A stretch of DNA of 52,116 nucleotides from positions 8,810-60,925 of the forward strand of contig CAJUOO010000009.1 in the NCBI GenBank assembly GCA_910588535.1, written 5' to 3'. The position numbers and the translations under genes were made by a program. Positions 26,196 to 34,570 of this stretch are shown piece after piece (positions within the stretch are counted from its first letter, which is position 1; each line of letters starts with the position of its first letter). The notes beneath the pieces are model-generated. The model searched no databases. It was not told the origin of the DNA and saw nothing but the letters and a program-made list of their open reading frames with translations. Source of the DNA: an uncultured Lachnospiraceae bacterium (lineage in GTDB: Bacteria > Bacillota > Clostridia > Lachnospirales > Lachnospiraceae).

Positions 26196-27326
26196 TTAAT
26201 AAATTCCGCCAACCCCCAGATCTGTGTCAAGTGTATTCATATTATAGAGAAGCAACACATCCTTGACTTTCGGATTTTGATTGATAAGCTCACTGGCTGC
26301 CTCTTTATAAAATCTGGGATCTATCACATATATTTTCTTATAATGCTTTATCAAAAACGGAACCATGCAGTTTGCATAGCTATCCTTAATTAGCACCAGC
26401 TCCTCCTCTGTATCTATCGTCTCATTTGTGATCTCAATCAATGGATGAATATTATTAAGAAAATAAGAATATTTGTCCTTTTTATCCAGATACTCCTCCG
26501 CATAAAGAGAATCTGTCTGTTCCTTAGTATCCGTATAAGAAACGGTAAGCTTTTCTTTTGGATCAACATAGATGCTGATTGCATCACCATCGCGCAAATA
26601 ATCATTGACCTTGGAGTAGATTGTTCCCTTAAATTCCTCCGTCACAACCTTTTTCTCAAGGCTCTCCAAGCGCACATGTTCAAAACCTTTCGCCTTACAA
26701 AATTCAAGATAGGCAACATAAGCCCCATAGCTGGTCCAGTGATGATCCGTTCGATAATAAAGAGGCTCTTTCTCATCTCTTAAGGAAAGAAGCGCCTCCT
26801 CAATCGGTATTGATACACAACCTGCCTTCTCATAGATCTGCGATATCGTATCCAGTTGACTGTTGATAGGCGCGCCCTCTGGCAATTTATCCGCATATAT
26901 GCACGAAGCTGTCGGTACTAGCATTAGATATACCTCTGCCTGCTCTGTCGCCTCCTTCAGTCCCCGAAAGGAACGGATAATCTTCTCAGTATTCTGAGGC
27001 TGTTTATACTTCTCTATCAGATAACCATCCTCAGCTATATAGATCCCGTTGATCTCCTGTCTGCCAAGACATAGCTCCACGCCTGTCTTAACCCCCATAA
27101 AAAAATCGCGGAATGGAAAATGATCCGACAGATAGCTTTCCAGATCTGCAGTAAAATCACCTTCCTTTAGCGCCTCCCACGAAAATTTCGGAAAAGAAGA
27201 AAGATAGCGGTTTTCCTGTTCTGAAAATTCTCTTTTTTTACCAACACACAACAGAATCGACAAAGACAGAACAAAGCCACCCGTCAGAATCGCTGTAAGC
27301 TTTTTACTTAAATACAAACCCTTCAT
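26196..27326 (-). CDS. DHHW family (AlgX/AlgJ-like) cell-surface protein
   Basis: 376 residues with one N-terminal membrane helix (about 8-26) and an extracytoplasmic SGNH-like domain. YRTDHHWTSYGAY (about residues 188-200) contains the family's Asp-His catalytic site. In alginate and related systems such proteins transfer acetyl groups to polysaccharide, supplied by an MBOAT protein. The MBOAT gene lies 51 bp upstream, so this is very likely the transferase of the cassette. Confidence 0.9.
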   Translation of the reverse strand: MKGLYLSKKLTAILTGGFVLSLSILLCVGKKREFSEQENRYLSSFPKFSWEALKEGDFTADLESYLSDHFPFRDFFMGVKTGVELCLGRQEINGIYIAEDGYLIEKYKQPQNTEKIIRSFRGLKEATEQAEVYLMLVPTASCIYADKLPEGAPINSQLDTISQIYEKAGCVSIPIEEALLSLRDEKEPLYYRTDHHWTSYGAYVAYLEFCKAKGFEHVRLESLEKKVVTEEFKGTIYSKVNDYLRDGDAISIYVDPKEKLTVSYTDTKEQTDSLYAEEYLDKKDKYSYFLNNIHPLIEITNETIDTEEELVLIKDSYANCMVPFLIKHYKKIYVIDPRFYKEAASELINQNPKVKDVLLLYNMNTLDTDLGVGGIY

Positions 27327-27377
27327 AATAGAATAAGCGTCTCCTCCCTATTGTAAAACGGATTGTACAATGCACAC

Positions 27378-28793
27378 TTAAAACCGAAAATACAAGAACG
27401 GATTGTATGTATCCCCCACCAAATATGCCACGGTCAAAACAAACAGCGCCAGATATAGTGCTACTCTAGCCCCCGCTGCCATCTTTGTCATACCGCCCCT
27501 CCAGCCTTCAATCTGTCTAACACACCAAGGATACACCGGCATCGCAAACAAAGCTGCCACTGCCAAAAGCACGCTACTACCTCTCAAGTAATAGAAAAAT
27601 GCTCCATCAATCAGAGAATTTCCCGCCACATGAAACATAAGAGCCATATATGACCCAAGTTGTGACATATCATCAAATACAAACACAGTAAAACCAAATA
27701 CAACAATACTGATGGTATATAGATGCTGCATCAAGCGCGGCAGCTTTTTCAGATGTGCACCCCACACATATTTCTCCAATCCAAGCAGCAGACCATAATA
27801 CAGCCCCCACAGTATAAAGTTCCACGCTGCGCCATGCCACAATCCCGTTAAAAACCACACTACCGCTATATTCCTGAGATGCTTCCACACACCCCTTCGA
27901 TTTCCACCAAGCGGAATATAGATATAATCCCGAAACCACGTGGAGAGTGATATATGCCATCTCCTCCAAAAATCCGTGATCGATACAGCATAGAGCGGAT
28001 AATGAAAATTTTCTAGATAGTGAAATCCAAGCATCTGCCCCATGCCGATCGCCATATCGCTGTATGCGCTAAAATCAAAATATAGCTGCAGTGTAAAGGC
28101 CACCGCTCCCAGCCATGCCGTGGCAACTGATGCCTGTGTGCTGGGAAGTACGCGGATCAGCTCCCAGAGTGCTCCGACATTATTCGCTATCAATACCTTT
28201 TTAAACAATCCCTGCAAAAACCTTGTAAAGCCTTCATAAAAACCCTTTTTATCTATAATTCTGCTGTGAAGCTCCTGCTGCACCGTCGCGAAGCGGACAA
28301 TCGGTCCCGCAATCAGCTGCGGAAACATAGATACATATGTCAGATAAGTAAAGTAATTCCTCTCTGGCTCTACCTCCCGGCGGTACAGATCAATACTATA
28401 GCTCATAGTCTGGAAAGTAAAAAAACTGATTCCTATAGGGAGCGCAACTCCCGGCTTAGGAAGTGACAGTCCACCGATCTGGTTGATCGTGTGGATCAAA
28501 AAATCTGCATATTTAAAAAAACCAAGCATAGACAAATTTATGCCGACAGAAGTCCACAAAAAAATCCTTCTTCTGCTCTTCACATTTCCATACTTTGTCA
28601 TCAGCAGACCATTTCCATAGTCCACAAAAGATGCAAAAAGCATCAAAAGAATATAAACCGGCTCTCCCCACGCATAAAACAACAAACTAAAAAAAAGCAG
28701 GATATAGTTTTTCGCCTTGATTGGAACAAGATAATATAAAATCAGAAATATCGGAAAAAAGAAGAATAAAAATGGTATACTGCTAAAAACCAT
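27378..28793 (-). CDS. MBOAT family O-acyltransferase (AlgI/DltB-like)
   Basis: 471 residues, about ten to twelve membrane helices. The catalytic histidine lies in FLTGLWHGAAWNFILWG (about residue 315-331), and the family segments YLTYVSMFPQLIAGPIVRF and FWRRWHISLSTWFRDYIYIP are present. It moves acetyl groups across the membrane to the DHHW/SGNH proteins encoded on either side. It lies 12 bp after the DUF4358 gene. Confidence 0.95.
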   Translation of the reverse strand: MVFSSIPFLFFFFPIFLILYYLVPIKAKNYILLFFSLLFYAWGEPVYILLMLFASFVDYGNGLLMTKYGNVKSRRRIFLWTSVGINLSMLGFFKYADFLIHTINQIGGLSLPKPGVALPIGISFFTFQTMSYSIDLYRREVEPERNYFTYLTYVSMFPQLIAGPIVRFATVQQELHSRIIDKKGFYEGFTRFLQGLFKKVLIANNVGALWELIRVLPSTQASVATAWLGAVAFTLQLYFDFSAYSDMAIGMGQMLGFHYLENFHYPLYAVSITDFWRRWHISLSTWFRDYIYIPLGGNRRGVWKHLRNIAVVWFLTGLWHGAAWNFILWGLYYGLLLGLEKYVWGAHLKKLPRLMQHLYTISIVVFGFTVFVFDDMSQLGSYMALMFHVAGNSLIDGAFFYYLRGSSVLLAVAALFAMPVYPWCVRQIEGWRGGMTKMAAGARVALYLALFVLTVAYLVGDTYNPFLYFRF

Positions 28794-28805
28794 GCCGTCT
28801 CCTCT

Positions 28806-29318
28806 CTATTTGATATACTGTTCTATAATAGTCTTAATCTCTTCTGCTTTCTCGGAAATCACCAGATAGATATAATCGTCTACTACCTGAAGCTCACCCT
28901 TTTCCACAATCTTAAACTGCTCAGGTAGATAATTCTCAAGCTCTGCCTTTTTATGCTCTATCATAGTCTCAAGGGCTTCTTTCAGCGTCTCCTTGTCTGT
29001 CTCCGGCTTTGCCTTCATCATAATCACTGTATCTGCATAGATAACCTCTTCCGCGTTGGTAAAGACATATTCTTCAAGCCCTGCCAGATCAATCCCAAAA
29101 TAATTCGCGATATAATTATCATTTAGTACCACCATCTTCGGCAGCTCCACACCCTCCTCAATCTCTTTATATATATCAGAGAGTGCCTTCTCCTCCGTCC
29201 GCTCTGTGACAGTCGCCTCCGCGGGCGTCACCTGCTGATTTTCCCTTGATTGGCAGCCTGACAGGACAAGTCCTGCCATTCCTGCCGCAATCAGTATCCT
29301 TCTATATGCTTTGTTCAT
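28806..29318 (-). CDS. DUF4358 family lipoprotein
   Basis: 170 residues with a lipoprotein signal peptide: a hydrophobic stretch then AGLVLSGCQSRENQ, giving a lipidated cysteine near residue 22. The mature part matches DUF4358 (MVVLNDNYIANYFGIDLAGL, EEVIYADTVIMMKAK). Such genes are commonly found beside MBOAT/DHHW genes in Firmicutes; the role is unknown, presumably an accessory to surface acetylation. It overlaps the SGNH gene by 4 bp (ATGA). Confidence 0.87.
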   Translation of the reverse strand: MNKAYRRILIAAGMAGLVLSGCQSRENQQVTPAEATVTERTEEKALSDIYKEIEEGVELPKMVVLNDNYIANYFGIDLAGLEEYVFTNAEEVIYADTVIMMKAKPETDKETLKEALETMIEHKKAELENYLPEQFKIVEKGELQVVDDYIYLVISEKAEEIKTIIEQYIK

Positions 29319-30370
29319 TCGTGCTCTCCTTCTGTTTCCTGCGCTGATTGTGACTCGGACTCATCTGGCTGCTCGCCTGTTCCAGTTTCCACCTCTCCTG
29401 ATTCAGTCTCTGTCTCAGGCTCTGGCAATTCAAGCCAATAATTGCCACCACTTGCATAACCTCTCAGCACCTTGGTCCATATCTCATAAGCTGCATAAGT
29501 TTGATGCACATAGTCATCACTGCACAGCTCTTTTTTAAGCCCGCCGTCCTCACCTATCAAAAAGTTTGCAATATCAATATATTCTGCTGCTCCTGTCTCA
29601 CAGTATTCCTTCATCTTTTCGTTGAGCAGACGAATATTTTCATTATTCAATTTTCCCTTCTCACTTCCCGTCAGCATATTTGTGGTGCTGATCACATAGA
29701 TAGAGACATTGGGATTCACCTCCTGAATCTTCTCTATCACAGTAAGATAATTCTCACAAGCGCCATCCACACCCTCCATGCCAATATCATTCAGTCCAAA
29801 AAACAAAAATACCTTCTCCGCGCCCATCATCGAGATAGAATCCCAGATATAGCGCTGTTCTCCCTGATAGATTGGATGGATGGTATCCTTGCTGATCTCA
29901 TTGAGCGCCATCCTTACAGAAAAGCTTCCCGAAACCAAAAACTCTGGTCCTCCAAGAAAACCTGCTGGCTGCCCCATCACAAAATTCCGAAAGCCCATCA
30001 TAACAGAGTCCCCGATAAATACAGAATGTTCAAAAAATTTATCTGCCTCCTCTGTCATAATAAAGTAGTCCGCTGACGGAGGCAGCTTGCCAGATCTTAT
30101 CGATCCAGTCTCCATCTGAGCCTCCGTTGTCGGTTCTTCTGTTGTAGGCTCCTCTGTCGTTGGCTCTTGTGTTATCTCCTCTGTCAATACTTCTGTATCT
30201 ACTTCCTGTTCTGGATCATCCGTCTCTGCGATCGCCTGATCCGTTGTATATTTATAATAGCAGAAGGTTCCCACGCCCACAACCAACACCACTGCACATG
30301 CCACCGCCGCTATAATTTTTCTATTTCTATTTCTGTATCTATTCCTATTTCGTTTCCTTCTCTTTGCCAT
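29315..30370 (-). CDS. Membrane-anchored SGNH/GDSL hydrolase
   Basis: 351 residues. A very basic N-terminus (MAKRRKRNRNRYRNRN), one membrane helix (about 19-39), an extended acidic linker with EPTTEEPTTEEPTTE-type repeats (about 55-88), then an SGNH hydrolase domain. The latter has FIGDSVMMG (about 118-126) as block I, LFFGLNDIG as block III and DYVHQTYAAYEIW carrying the catalytic Asp/His. The C-terminus is again acidic and low-complexity. The linker suits reach through the cell wall. It is probably the acetylation or deacetylation enzyme of the cassette. Confidence 0.9.
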   Translation of the reverse strand: MAKRRKRNRNRYRNRNRKIIAAVACAVVLVVGVGTFCYYKYTTDQAIAETDDPEQEVDTEVLTEEITQEPTTEEPTTEEPTTEAQMETGSIRSGKLPPSADYFIMTEEADKFFEHSVFIGDSVMMGFRNFVMGQPAGFLGGPEFLVSGSFSVRMALNEISKDTIHPIYQGEQRYIWDSISMMGAEKVFLFFGLNDIGMEGVDGACENYLTVIEKIQEVNPNVSIYVISTTNMLTGSEKGKLNNENIRLLNEKMKEYCETGAAEYIDIANFLIGEDGGLKKELCSDDYVHQTYAAYEIWTKVLRGYASGGNYWLELPEPETETESGEVETGTGEQPDESESQSAQETEGEHE

Positions 30371-30431
30371 TGTAATTCGCTGTCCTTCTTCTATTCAAAC
30401 CTGTATTTCTCTCATTTTATACATTATGTGC

Positions 30432-31271
30432 TCAGAATATGCCCTCTCCTGTATATACCATCTTCGCTGGACCTGTCATATAGACGCAGTTATCCTCTGG
30501 ATTCCACCTAATGGAAAGGCTTCCGCCCAACAGCTCTACTTCTATCTCCCTGTCCACATATCCATTCAACATCGCTGCCACTGCACTGGCACACGCACCT
30601 GTCCCACAGGCAAGCGTCTCACCGCTCCCCCGCTCCCACACGCGCATCTTCATATGATTTCTATCAATAATCTCCACAAACTCAGTATTAATCCTATTAG
30701 GAAATTTCTCATGTTTCTCAAAACAAGGCCCTAGCTCTGCAAGATCCAATCCATCCACATCCTTCACAAACGTTACCGCATGAGGATTCCCCATCGACAC
30801 ACAGGTGATCGGATACTCCCGGTCCCCCACTGCCAGCAGCACAGACTTTACTGGATTCTCCTCAAAAAGAACTGGAATCTGATCTGGCTGAAAAACTGGC
30901 TCTCCCATATTCACCGTCACCATCGCAACCTGCTTTGAGCTCTCGTCAATTTGAAGCTTTAATGTCTTGACACCTGCAAGTGTATCCACCGTCAAAGTAG
31001 TTTTATTCACAATTCCATTGTCATAAACATACTTACCGACACAGCGAATCCCATTCCCACACATCTCTCCGCGGGAACCATCCATATTATACATCTCCAT
31101 CTCACAGTCCGCCACCTTAGATGGTTTAATTAAGATAAGCCCATCCGATCCAATGCCAAAATGCCTGTCACTCACACGAATGGCAAGCTCACTCGGATCT
31201 TTCACCTGTTCCTTAAAGCAATCTATATATACATAGTCATTTCCTATTCCATGCATCTTTGTAAACTTCAT
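30432..31271 (-). CDS. dapF: Diaminopimelate epimerase
   Basis: 279 residues. It converts LL- to meso-diaminopimelate for lysine and peptidoglycan synthesis. Both catalytic cysteines are present, in MCGNGIRCVGKYVYDNG (about residues 72-88) and ACGTGACASAVAA (about 220-232). The N-terminus MKFTKMHGIGNDYVYID is typical. RBS GAGGGCAGAGTGA precedes the ATG. First gene of the minus-strand run into the acetylation cassette. Confidence 0.96.
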   Translation of the reverse strand: MKFTKMHGIGNDYVYIDCFKEQVKDPSELAIRVSDRHFGIGSDGLILIKPSKVADCEMEMYNMDGSRGEMCGNGIRCVGKYVYDNGIVNKTTLTVDTLAGVKTLKLQIDESSKQVAMVTVNMGEPVFQPDQIPVLFEENPVKSVLLAVGDREYPITCVSMGNPHAVTFVKDVDGLDLAELGPCFEKHEKFPNRINTEFVEIIDRNHMKMRVWERGSGETLACGTGACASAVAAMLNGYVDREIEVELLGGSLSIRWNPEDNCVYMTGPAKMVYTGEGIF

Positions 31272-31456
31272 TCACTCTGCCCTCTTTGTGCAACCCCATA
31301 TTCCTACAGATTAATTATATAGCCTAAATTCAAAAATCTCAACACTATTTTTCCGTATTTAAAAAATCTTATGATTTTTCTTTTTTTGAGGAAACCAGAC
31401 AAGTATAACTACATATTATGAAATTGTAAATCAAATATATATGGAGGACTCAAAAA

Positions 31457-31705
31457 ATGAGTGACTTAGCAGCAACAAATTGTGGCGGAAATTGTGGATG
31501 TGGTTGTGAGGGAGGAAACAATAGCTGTAACCTTCTCTTCCTTATCTTAATCTTGAGCTGCTGTGGCGGCGGATTTGGTGGTTCCTGTGGCGGTTCCTGC
31601 TCCAATGGCGGGTTCGGCGGAGATTGTGGCTGCCTGATCCTTATCCTGCTTCTTCTGTGCGGCGGTTTTGGTGGCGGTTCCTGCGGCTGCGGCTCCATCT
31701 GCTAA
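31457..31705 (+). CDS. Cys/Gly-rich small protein (chorion-class high-cysteine type)
   Basis: 82 residues, about one-fifth Cys and one-third Gly. It is built as two units, each a Cys/Gly-rich stretch around a short hydrophobic run (LLFLILILSCCGGG and CLILILLLLCGGG). The start ATG has GGAGG nine bases upstream. I recall similar Lachnospiraceae proteins annotated as 'chorion class high-cysteine' proteins; the function is not known. Disulfide-rich composition and the sporulating host make a spore-coat role plausible. A sigma-K-like arrangement (AC, 16 nt, CATATTATG) lies around 31403-31430. A bidirectional terminator follows. Confidence 0.75.
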   Translation: MSDLAATNCGGNCGCGCEGGNNSCNLLFLILILSCCGGGFGGSCGGSCSNGGFGGDCGCLILILLLLCGGFGGGSCGCGSIC

Positions 31706-31803
31706 TTTCCAGCAAGCTGGGAGTTTCCTCCCGCTCATGCTCCATGCGCGGTCTACCTTAGCTGCATAACATGTCTTCCGCGCATATATGCATAAAAGTA
31801 TTT

Positions 31804-31835
31804 AAAAATGACCTAGTGCCCGCTAGGTCATTTTT
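31804..31835. terminator. Bidirectional intrinsic terminator
   Basis: 13-bp stem (31804-31816 with 31823-31835; AATGACCTAG/CTAGGTCATT) with a 6-nt loop. A and T runs on both sides let it stop the Cys/Gly-rich gene from the left and the small minus-strand gene from the right. Confidence 0.9.
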
Positions 31836-31838
31836 ATT

Positions 31839-32075
31839 TTAAGAATTTGTTTGTTCCTCTATCTCACTAATTAATGAAGCGCAGAGTAACACAGTCAAAT
31901 AATTTTCCTGTTCATTCTCCCGCATTTTCTGCTTTCTTCTCATACATTCCTCATCAATACCATAGACAGTATTTCCGTTCACATACAATGGATGTCTCAC
32001 TTCATATGTTCTTCCTTTCTTTTTTTCTTTCCTATTAGTATATGTCGCTTTCCTTTCGATCGTATCATACTTCAC
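31839..32075 (-). CDS. Hypothetical small basic/charged protein
   Basis: 78 residues, soluble, strongly charged. The middle reads HPLYVNGNTVYGIDEECMRRK, then a helical C-terminus. Not recognised. The stop lies 3 bp from a strong bidirectional terminator on the expected side, and GGAGAA precedes the start; both support a real gene. Convergent with the Cys/Gly-rich gene. Confidence 0.6.
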   Translation of the reverse strand: MKYDTIERKATYTNRKEKKKGRTYEVRHPLYVNGNTVYGIDEECMRRKQKMRENEQENYLTVLLCASLISEIEEQTNS

Positions 32076-32123
32076 TGTTCTCCTTCATATAATTATCAAA
32101 AATAAGGAAAGGAACCTTGTAAA

Positions 32124-32603
32124 ATGGATACCTCAAAAGAATTGACCGAATTTGACGGTCTGATCTGTGACCATCACCTGCAGATGATGAAAGCTGCTAT
32201 TCCCTATATGCCAGCCTACGGACAACAGATACTCTCTATCTATGCCAAGAGCCTAGAGCTCTCCAACACATTAAAATTATTAAACAGAGAAGGAAGCAGA
32301 AGTGTAGGGATCTGCTCAATATCGGAAAATAAGCGAAATACCACAGAACTACTAAATGCCATCAAAAAATATTGTACAGACAGCGAGAGGGAACTTCTGG
32401 ATCTCTTTATGAATTTTTTCAGCGCCTTCCGCATGTACCACACCTACCGTGAGCTTTTCCCCGGCGAGACACCACCTGAGGAGAAGAATACTCCATCTGG
32501 CGGCCCCGCTGTCAATCCCGTGGAAACTCTGAAAAACATGCTGTCGCCAGAGCAGAAAACTATGTTAGATACGTATTCCTCTCTGCTCTCCTCTACAAGA
32601 TAA
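32124..32603 (+). CDS. Hypothetical helical protein
   Basis: 159 residues, predicted mostly helical and soluble, with a Pro/Gly-rich linker (about 112-128; GETPPEEKNTPSGGP) between an N-terminal domain and a short C-terminal helical segment (NMLSPEQKTMLDTYSSLLS). The family is not recognised. AAGGAAAGGAACC lies before the ATG. Followed 35 bp later by another unknown gene with the same style of C-terminus, so they likely form an operon. Confidence 0.65.
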   Translation: MDTSKELTEFDGLICDHHLQMMKAAIPYMPAYGQQILSIYAKSLELSNTLKLLNREGSRSVGICSISENKRNTTELLNAIKKYCTDSERELLDLFMNFFSAFRMYHTYRELFPGETPPEEKNTPSGGPAVNPVETLKNMLSPEQKTMLDTYSSLLSSTR

Positions 32604-32638
32604 CAGCAGAAGCAATTATTGGAAAAGGAGGTAAAATC

Positions 32639-32926
32639 TTGGATAACAACTGGATGAATAACCCTGCTTTTAAGGATATTAATCCACAAAAGCTTCTTTT
32701 ATTAAACCAGCTTCTGGGACAGGCAAGCTCCAAATCAAAGGAGGAGTTAATTCCTTTTTTTATCGCAGCCTCCTCAAAAGCCAGCTCGATGGGAATGTCA
32801 TTCAATGATGCTGAGACGGACCTTATTATCACAGCGCTGACCTCCAATATGTCAGAACAGGACAAAAACCGAGTGGAGACAATTCGCAAGCTTACAAAGA
32901 TGCTTTCAGAACAACAGAAAAGATAA
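32639..32926 (+). CDS. Hypothetical small helical protein
   Basis: 95 residues, soluble and helical (KLLLLNQLLGQASSKSKEEL, then MSFNDAETDLIITALTSNMS). TTG start, decided by a near-perfect AAGGAGGT seven bases upstream; the next ATG is five codons further in. Not recognised. Last gene of the pair, followed by a clear terminator. Confidence 0.68.
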   Translation: MDNNWMNNPAFKDINPQKLLLLNQLLGQASSKSKEELIPFFIAASSKASSMGMSFNDAETDLIITALTSNMSEQDKNRVETIRKLTKMLSEQQKR

Positions 32927-32953
32927 CATCTATAAGAAAACAATACAATAATC

Positions 32954-32990
32954 AAGAGACAGCAAAGTTATATAACCATGCTGTCTCTTT
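32954..32990 (+). terminator. Intrinsic terminator
   Basis: 10-bp stem AAGAGACAGC (32954-32963) with 32980-32989, 16-nt loop, then TTTGTATTTTCTT. It ends the two-gene hypothetical operon before glyA. Confidence 0.8.
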
Positions 32991-33043
32991 GTATTTTCTT
33001 CTATATAACACAACCAATATAGTAAATTTATTATATTCAATTG

Positions 33044-33072
33044 TTTTCATTTTACCAAAATTATGTTATACT
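33044..33072 (+). promoter_or_regulatory. Candidate glyA promoter
   Basis: TTTTCA (33044-33049), 17 nt, TATACT (33067-33072). The -10 is strong and the -35 weak. The leader is about 95 nt and shows no riboswitch features. Confidence 0.45.
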
Positions 33073-33173
33073 TTTGTAGACAATCTTCAAAAAGTGGGAA
33101 TACTGTAGGGATCTCTTTCAATCCAACCACTTATCAGATTACGATCGATTTTATACGAAACGGAGGTAATACA

Positions 33174-34412
33174 ATGTTTTCTTTTGATGAAGTACAGACA
33201 TTTGACCCAGAGATTGCTCAGGCGATCGAGAATGAGACAAGCCGGCAGAACAGCCATATTGAGCTTATTGCATCAGAGAATTTTGTGAGCAAAGCTGTGA
33301 TGGCAGCGATGGGAAGTCCGCTGACAAACAAATATGCAGAAGGCTATCCGGCAAAAAGATACTATGGCGGCTGTGATTATGTCGACGTGGTGGAGACTAT
33401 TGCAATCGAGCGCGCAAAAGAACTATTTGGCTGTGATTATGCAAATGTTCAGCCTCATTCTGGCGCACAGGCAAATATGGCGGTATTTTTTGCTATTGTA
33501 AAGCCGGGTGATACCGTGATGGGAATGAACCTCAATCATGGTGGTCATCTGACACACGGAAGCCCTGTGAATATGTCAGGCTCCTATTTTAATATTGTAC
33601 CTTATGGTGTAAATGATGATGGCTTTATCGATTATGATGAGCTTAGAAGAATCGCTCTGGAAGCAAAACCAAAGCTGATAGTCGCAGGAGCAAGTGCTTA
33701 TGCGCGCACCATAGATTTCAAGAAATTCAGAGAAGTTGCCGATGAAGTGGGCGCTGTCTTGATGGTTGATATGGCTCATATCGCAGGACTTGTGGCTGCT
33801 GGACTTCATCCGAGCCCCATTCCTTACGCGGATGTTGTCACAACAACCACTCATAAAACTCTGAGAGGACCAAGAGGTGGCATGATTTTGGCGAATGAGG
33901 AAGCGGCAAAAAAATATAATTTTAACAAAGCCATCTTCCCCGGAATCCAAGGTGGACCCCTGATGCATGTGATAGCAGCAAAGGCAGTTAGCTTTAAAGA
34001 AGCTCTTTCACCAGAATTTAAAATATATCAGCAGCAGATTGTAAAAAATGCAAAAGCTCTTGCATCAAATCTGATAGAAAGAGACTTTAAGATTGTGAGC
34101 GGCGGCACAGACAACCACCTTATGTTAGTCGATTTGCAAAACTGGAATGTCACTGGCAAGGAAGCGGAGAAACTTTTGGATGCTGCCAATATAACCTGCA
34201 ACAAAAACACCATTCCAAATGATCCGCAATCACCATTTGTCACCAGCGGTATTCGCCTTGGAACACCTGCAGTCACCACAAGAGGTATGAAGGAAGCTGA
34301 TATGGAAATCATCGCTGAAGCGATCACATTGGTTATCAAAGATGTGGAAGCCAATAAAGAAAAAGCGATGGCGTTAGTAAAAGGGCTTACGGATAAATAT
34401 CCACTTTATTAA
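33174..34412 (+). CDS. glyA: Serine hydroxymethyltransferase
   Basis: 412 residues. PLP enzyme that interconverts serine and glycine with tetrahydrofolate, feeding one-carbon metabolism. The PLP-binding lysine is in TTTTHKTLRGPRGG (about residue 227), and IELIASENFVS, EGYPAKRYYGGC and HGGHLTHG are in the usual order. The start at 33174 is set by CGGAGG and an N-terminus like homologues (MFSFDEVQTFDPEI); the open frame upstream to 33063 is not coding. Confidence 0.97.
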   Translation: MFSFDEVQTFDPEIAQAIENETSRQNSHIELIASENFVSKAVMAAMGSPLTNKYAEGYPAKRYYGGCDYVDVVETIAIERAKELFGCDYANVQPHSGAQANMAVFFAIVKPGDTVMGMNLNHGGHLTHGSPVNMSGSYFNIVPYGVNDDGFIDYDELRRIALEAKPKLIVAGASAYARTIDFKKFREVADEVGAVLMVDMAHIAGLVAAGLHPSPIPYADVVTTTTHKTLRGPRGGMILANEEAAKKYNFNKAIFPGIQGGPLMHVIAAKAVSFKEALSPEFKIYQQQIVKNAKALASNLIERDFKIVSGGTDNHLMLVDLQNWNVTGKEAEKLLDAANITCNKNTIPNDPQSPFVTSGIRLGTPAVTTRGMKEADMEIIAEAITLVIKDVEANKEKAMALVKGLTDKYPLY

Positions 34413-34472
34413 AATCCATTGTTTATGCGCAGGGCCATGTAGAGAAATTAACAGTGAAAACGGCATGCGCGA

Positions 34473-34502
34473 CGAGTAAGGGGAAAATTATTCCCCTACT
34501 CG
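34473..34502. repeat. R3 hairpin, copy 1
   Basis: CGAGTAAGGGGAA (34473-34485) pairs with TTCCCCTACTCG (34491-34502), one bulged A. It lies 60 bp after glyA. No U tract follows. Same family as 45877-45909 and the pair in 50711-50832. Confidence 0.7.
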
Positions 34503-34570
34503 ATCTCGTACCTATCATTTTGAACTGATATTATCCAATTGACACTATAAATCTGAAATGGAGGAGAAAA

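Noticed and set aside
31361..31388. Terminator upstream of the Cys/Gly-rich gene
   Set aside because: AAAAATC/GATTTTT with a T run is present, but no plus-strand gene ends before it and the stem is nearly all A-T; it may be chance.
33073..33173. Riboswitch or T-box before glyA
   Set aside because: The leader is short and shows no T-box sequence, terminator or glycine aptamer-like elements.
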